The translations under genes and the position numbers were made by a program. Below the pieces are notes generated by a model. It saw only the letters and a list, made by a program, of their open reading frames with translations. It was not told where the DNA came from and made no database searches. This document shows, one piece after another, positions 1-13,478 of a stretch of DNA of 13,478 nucleotides. The DNA comes from Salpingoeca rosetta. Lineage: Eukaryota; Opisthokonta; Choanoflagellata; Craspedida; Salpingoecidae. How positions within the stretch are numbered: the stretch's first letter is position 1; each line of letters begins with the position of its first letter. Where the stretch lies: assembly GCF_000188695.1 (NCBI RefSeq), contig NW_004457740.1, positions 2,361,733 through 2,375,210 on the forward strand, read 5' to 3'.

Positions 1-74
1 ATCATCACCATCATCATCGTCATCACCATGAATCACATCATCGCCACCATGAGCGCGAGTTCCCACCGCACGCA

Positions 75-92
75 ACACACACACACACACAC
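75..92. repeat. (AC)9 microsatellite
   Basis: A short perfect dinucleotide repeat lies left of the last visible EYA exon, inside what should be the next intron (GT on the sense minus strand). The first 51 bases of the window are also a degenerate ATC/ACC triplet repeat. Confidence 0.8.
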
Positions 93-125
93 GTGCACAC
101 ATTGTACCCATGCACACATCCTCAC

Positions 126-2651
<2,526 letters not shown>

Positions 2652-2967
2652 GGCTTGCTTGCCTTGCTTCTTCACCGCGTACTGCCGTGCGTGGTTTGGT
2701 GCGTCGGATGTTCATTCACTGCCGACCTTCCTGTCTGCGTTGAGATAGTGATGTCCTATTAATATGCCACCCCATACCGTTTCTCGGAACAACAACAGAA
2801 AGCAGCAGAGCAACTGCATCATCAACAGCAGCAGTGTGCACGGAGAAGACACCCAGCCTACGGCAGTGACATCATACATAACAACACAGCGCAGCAACGC
2901 ATGTTTTGACTAACACACACACACACGTTCAACCACGCTCCTGCACACGGCGACCATTTATTGAAAG
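2652..2967. promoter_or_regulatory. Putative bidirectional promoter between divergent genes
   Basis: This is the 316-bp space between the EYA-like start codon (minus, 2651) and the BLTP3-like start codon (plus, 2968). It holds an AT-rich patch (tattaatatg, 2757-2766), a short (AC)7 run at 2914-2927 and no convincing open frame. No canonical TATA box can be assigned with certainty. An upstream non-coding exon or short N-terminal extension of the minus gene could also lie here. Confidence 0.5.
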
Positions 2968-10244
<7,277 letters not shown>

Positions 10245-10600
10245 CTTGAAGTGTTCTTGAGTTACTTGTCATTGCTGCTTGACGAATGAATGACACTCGG
10301 TGGTTGCGTCTTGTGCACCAGAACGCCGTCATGTACATGTCATGTGAAGAAGAACGCACACACATCTGCTTGAACACACCACAAGAGGGCAGACGGGGAA
10401 AAAAAAAAAAAAAAACAAGTGTGCAACGACTTTTTATGCCGCTTCGCTGGCATTGTTTATGATGTTGGAGAGGATTTGATGCACAAATGCAGTGGATGGC
10501 AGGACATGACAGAGATGTGTTGCAGAGATGCACGATACTGTGACGACAGAAGATGTAGCACGTCGTGTAACACGTGCTGGAACAGGGGCGATGTGGTTGG
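10245..10600. other. Convergent 3' intergenic region with poly(A)17
   Basis: This lies between the stop codon of the BLTP3-like gene (plus) and the stop of the minus-strand terminal exon. It contains a run of 17 A at 10399-10415. I see no canonical AATAAA on either strand; weak variants such as AATGAA (plus, about 10284) and CATAAA (minus) are present. No gene is supported here. Confidence 0.6.
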
Positions 10601-10801
10601 TTACTCGCCAACAGTGAGGCGTGGGAATGCATTGGGAGCGTGCTGCAAGGCAATGGAAGCGATGAGGTTGTATGTATCCACGCCCGCGAGCAGCGCAAGG
10701 CGCTCCTGATCATCTGCGGGGATGTGCCAGGGGCCATCGTAGGTAAGGGTGTCGGTGGTGATGCCGTTTGCAGCGAACACCGCTGCCAGAGATGCGACCA
10801 C
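10601..10801 (-). CDS. Terminal exon of an unrecognised gene
   Basis: On the minus strand a 66-codon open frame ends in TAA at 10603-10601. It is preceded by a classic acceptor: a long pyrimidine tract (ccctttttcctttccc, about 30 nt upstream) and AACCAG|GTGG. The peptide begins VVASLAAVFAANGITT, continues through YDGPWHIPADDQERLALLAG and DTYNLIASIALQHAPNAFPR, and ends LTVGE. It looks like ordinary folded protein with amphipathic helices, but I do not recognise a family. Upstream in the same frame there is a stop at 10873-10871, and then the assembly gap hides any earlier exons. It could belong to a host gene or to the far end of the Helitron-bearing locus, because continuity across the gap is not certain. 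Confidence 0.42.
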   Translation of the reverse strand: MVASLAAVFAANGITTDTLTYDGPWHIPADDQERLALLAGVDTYNLIASIALQHAPNAFPRLTVGE

Positions 10802-10878
10802 CTGGTTCCATACGCCAGGAGGGCGCGGGAAAGGAAAAAGGGCCCCTCCCGCCCGGCGAGAGAGCGTCCGTTATGAGG

Positions 10879-10978
10879 NNNNNNNNNNNNNNNNNNNNNN
10901 NNNNNNNNNNNNNNNNNNNNNNNNNNNNNNNNNNNNNNNNNNNNNNNNNNNNNNNNNNNNNNNNNNNNNNNNNNNNNN
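10879..10978. other. Assembly gap (100 N)
   Basis: Exactly 100 undetermined bases. A round length is typical of a placeholder of unknown true size, so the spacing and even the order of the sequences on each side should not be trusted. Confidence 0.98.
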
Positions 10979-12672
10979 TATTCGCCAAGGATGGCCATGG
11001 CGTCATGGAAGCGCTCCTTGGTGTGCCGTTGTCCTCCAAGGAAGCTGGATGGCAGGACAACCCGGCGCCCAAGCTGCTGCTCGTCTGCGTCATCCTCCCC
11101 AGAGTGGTCCACCAAGTTCTGGTAGATGGCGGAGCGAAGCTCTGCCTGATGCTGGCGAACGTACAGGAGCCGCAGGTACTCCACGCGGTAGAACGCCGAG
11201 CAAATGTACTCCTGCGTCAGCCGCCCGGCACGCAGCAGGTAGTTGCACTGCGACCTCTGCATCAGGTGGTACACGTAGAACTGCCGAGTGCTCACGTGAC
11301 GGGCGGCCGAGCCATCGCCGCCGAGCCCCATGACGTCCTCTGCATCGACGACAGCACCACCACACTGATCCGGGCGGCGTTGATCACCACCCAGCGACGG
11401 CGGGACACGCAGAGGCACGCCAATCCTCCACCCCGGTGTGCCATCGGGAAACAGCAACACAAAGTGAAGCGGGTCCCAGGCCTGGTGTGTCTCGTTGATG
11501 AACTGAATGCCGCCGTCCCTCGGGTACACGACCAGGTCCCGCTGTGCAACCTGGTCATCCGGACACAGCAAGGCCACCTCCTCGGAGTTGCCCGACGTGT
11601 AGCGGCGCGCGTGCTGATCGGCGGGCCTGTTCTCGGAGTTGAGCACCAACTGCAGGTCCGGCACAGCATCATCGCCCGAAGACGCGAGCGCGGCCGAGGC
11701 GGCATCACGAAAGGCGTCGACGTATGGGTTGCAGTCCACCAACATGTCATGGAGCGTGGTGAGGATGTTCGCGCAGATGGAATCGGGCACGCTCGTCCCA
11801 GCCGCGATCCGCTGTCGCATGTCGAGCAGGCGGCGCGCGGTTGCCTGGCCGACGTTGTCGTACACGTACACCTGCGCAAACTGCGGCTCCTCGCCCTCGG
11901 CAGGCAGCAGCGACCCGATGCAGTGATGAAGGCTCCCCTGTATGATGAGGTGTGGGCTCCACCCACGCTCCGCCCTCACCCACGACGCTCGCGCAGAAGC
12001 CAGGGCGAGGGCATTGTTGAAGAGGCGGATGTAGTCGTAGAAGATGCGACCACGCTCGCCACGGTCCTCCCAGAGCTGTCGCAGCGGCGCCGGTGGTGCT
12101 GGCATGGGTTCGAGATGAACGCGGCCGTTGCCACAGCAGAAGGAGCTGGTCTCACTGCCGTCCTCGCGGCGCTGGCCATCGAACAGCAGCGCACCGCAAT
12201 AAGGGCACTCTCGTGTCAGGGGCGGCAGGAGATGCACGTCGTCCATGCGGTTCGCAGACAGCGAGCAGGTCGTGACCGTGTGACCGGTTTGTCCGCAGCG
12301 GCCACACCGCCGCTCTCGAGTCCGACCTGCACGCGACGGCGGCTGCTGTTGTTGTTGTTGGCGTTGTTGTGGCTGAGGATGAGTGGTGCGTGCACGCTGG
12401 CGAGGGGGCTCGCCGTCACCATTGCCACAGCTTGGAGCCCGATTCCCCAGTTGCTGCTGCTGTTGTGGTTGTTGTGGTTGTTGTTGGCGTTGCTGTGGCT
12501 GAGGATGAGTGGTGCGTGCACGCTGGCGAGGGGGCTCGCCGTCACCATGGCCACAGCTTGGATCCCGGGGCGCCTCGCGTGGCGTTGCCCGCCTTCTCAC
12601 CAAGGGGCACGTCCGTGCGTTGTGACCGGGGTTTCCACAACACCGGCATCGCTGAGTTCGACGGCCTGACAT
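10979..12672 (-). mobile_element. Helitron-type Rep-helicase transposase, N-terminal part, truncated by the gap
   Basis: A single 564-codon open frame without introns runs from ATG at 12672 to the gap; an in-frame TGA lies just upstream of the start. Two CCHC zinc knuckles are clear: C9-C12-H17-C22 and C123-C126-H131-C136. A 42-residue Pro/Gln/Arg-rich unit between them is duplicated. At 156-187 comes the Helitron signature CPYCGALLFDG, then CCGNGRVHL, and after it FYDYIRLFNNALALAS. Near the end LTQEYICSAFYRVEYLRLLY and ERFHDAMAILGE match the Helitron-like N domain just before the HUH Rep motif. Helitrons move by rolling-circle replication using a Rep nuclease fused to a PIF1-type helicase. 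The Rep catalytic Tyr, the HUH motif and the helicase fall in or beyond the gap. No stop or frameshift is visible, so this copy may be fairly recent, but completeness cannot be judged. Confidence 0.9.
12352..12558 (-). repeat. 126-bp tandem duplication inside the Helitron frame
   Basis: Two copies offset by 126 bp (unit starts at 12558 and 12432 on the minus strand) encode a near-identical SCGxGDGEPPRQRARTTHPQ segment followed by Gln/Pro-rich sequence. The period is 42 codons, so the frame is kept. The copies differ at only a few positions in their shared part. Confidence 0.88.
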
Positions 12673-13272
12673 CTTCACGGCGCCTCAGCTTCAGGCGGAG
12701 GCATATGCGGTCATTGAAACGCCATGGCCAGCGCAGGGCAACACAAACGTGTTCGCGCAAAGGGAAGCGCAGGCGCAGGCGAAGTGCGTCGCCCAACCGG
12801 GCGCTCCAACAGCTGTCATGTCTGCGGCGTCGCGGGGAAGACAGTGCACACAGTTGCCTGCTTGCTTGCCAGCTGCTTGAACACGTTCCGACAAAGCACT
12901 GCCGTGTGACCCGGTCGCTCCCAAAAGCATGCAGACTTGATTATGCTATGCTGGGGTTGTTAATTGCGGTTCCGTCGCTCGGAAGCGGGCCGCGCGTGGC
13001 TGCTCAATGTGCTGGACGGTTTGTGCTTGCCTGGCTGTCACATCATCTCAGCCAGCTTCCTCAGCCAGCTTTGCACGAACATGTTCCGACGAAGGAAGCG
13101 AGAAGAAGAACAGCCTAACAGCGTGCACTGTGCGTGTTGTTCCTTCGGTCATCATTGTTGTTGTTGTTGTTGGAAGGTGACTGGTTGGTCGACTGACTTC
13201 AGTACCTGGCTGGTGAATTTTTTTATTCTGCGGATGGGAGCAAAGTTTGTGGAGCAAACGTTGACAGAAAAA

Positions 13273-13287
13273 GGTGGCTGCGCCACC
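13273..13287. repeat. Inverted repeat 1 (6-bp stem)
   Basis: GGTGGC and GCCACC flank a TGC loop. A second GCCACC at about 13325-13330 offers an alternative pairing partner. Confidence 0.8.
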
Positions 13288-13294
13288 GAAAAAC

Positions 13295-13318
13295 TCTGCG
13301 TCCGCGAGCGGACGCAGA
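13295..13318. repeat. Inverted repeat 2 (10-bp perfect stem, 4-nt loop)
   Basis: TCTGCGTCCG pairs perfectly with CGGACGCAGA around a CGAG loop. It is the strongest hairpin of the cluster. Confidence 0.92.
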
Positions 13319-13348
13319 AATGCTGCCACCACGCCCACGGATTTTCCC

Positions 13349-13368
13349 AGGGGGGCTCCGCCCCCCCT
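13349..13368. repeat. Inverted repeat 3 (G6C/GC6 stem, 3-nt loop)
   Basis: GGGGGGC pairs with GCCCCCC around a TCC loop; outer CAG/CTG bases can extend it with one bulged C. It lies near the right end of the window, about 40 bp from hairpin 2. Confidence 0.88.
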
Positions 13369-13478
13369 GTGCGCTTAAAGTAACAAGTGAAAAAAAACTC
13401 CTCCTTGCAAGAACAAAAACATGCAACAAACAAAACAACACATTCGTTGCGCTTGCGACATCGCGCACCCACACTTCT

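Larger units (their letters stand above)
12673..13478. other. Region without a supported gene, upstream of the Helitron frame
   Basis: Open frames here are short and have no recognisable motif on either strand. It holds two related short segments, GAACACGTTCCGAC near 12880-12893 and GAACATGTTCCGAC near 13077-13090, and a hairpin cluster at 13273-13368. It may contain the 5' end of the Helitron, but I cannot locate a terminus. Confidence 0.5.

Noticed and set aside
10768..12669. 633-codon plus-strand open frame
   Set aside because: It is antisense to the Helitron frame in GC-rich DNA, includes the gap as unknown residues and shows no recognisable motif.
13349..13380. Rho-independent terminator or definite Helitron 3' end
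   Set aside because: The context is eukaryotic, there is no T tract, and no CTRR end follows the hairpin. It also lies on the 5' side of the transposase frame.
12964..13383. 139-codon plus-strand frame in the right flank
   Set aside because: It runs through the hairpin cluster and a (GTT)n stretch with no motif, so there is no support as a gene.

Overview
The window is intron-rich nuclear eukaryotic DNA: GT-AG introns of roughly 130-360 bp, GC-leaning exons and dense simple-sequence repeats. The gene content (an Eyes absent homologue, a BLTP3/UHRF1BP1-type lipid-transfer protein and a Helitron) fits a unicellular relative of animals such as a choanoflagellate. The lineage is an inference from gene style and was not checked by any search.

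Region by region: (1) 1-2651, minus strand: a gene I reconstruct as eight exons, open at the left edge of the window. It encodes an N-terminal SH3 domain, a long polyglutamine tract, a short basic NLS-like motif, a proline-rich and possibly WW-like stretch, and the start of an Eyes absent (EYA) phosphatase domain with its DxDxT motif. (2) 2652-2967: a 316-bp head-to-head intergenic region, probably a shared promoter. (3) 2968-10244, plus strand: a complete 13-exon gene of about 1418 codons for a BLTP3/UHRF1BP1/SHIP164-family bridge-like lipid transfer protein, with a chorein N-terminus at one end and a coiled coil at the other. (4) 10245-10600: convergent 3' intergenic DNA with a 17-bp poly(A) run. 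(5) 10601-10801, minus strand: what looks like the terminal exon of an unrecognised gene, just left of a 100-N assembly gap (10879-10978). (6) 10979-12672, minus strand: an intronless N-terminal part of a Helitron Rep-helicase transposase with two zinc knuckles, cut by the gap. (7) 12673-13478: no supported gene, but a tight cluster of three hairpins.

The genes do not form an obvious pathway. The EYA-type and BLTP3-type genes may share a promoter region but should act in different places (nucleus/cytoplasm versus organelle contact sites). The most notable observation is the SH3-polyQ-EYA architecture. It rests on exon phases that all join cleanly and still needs transcript evidence.
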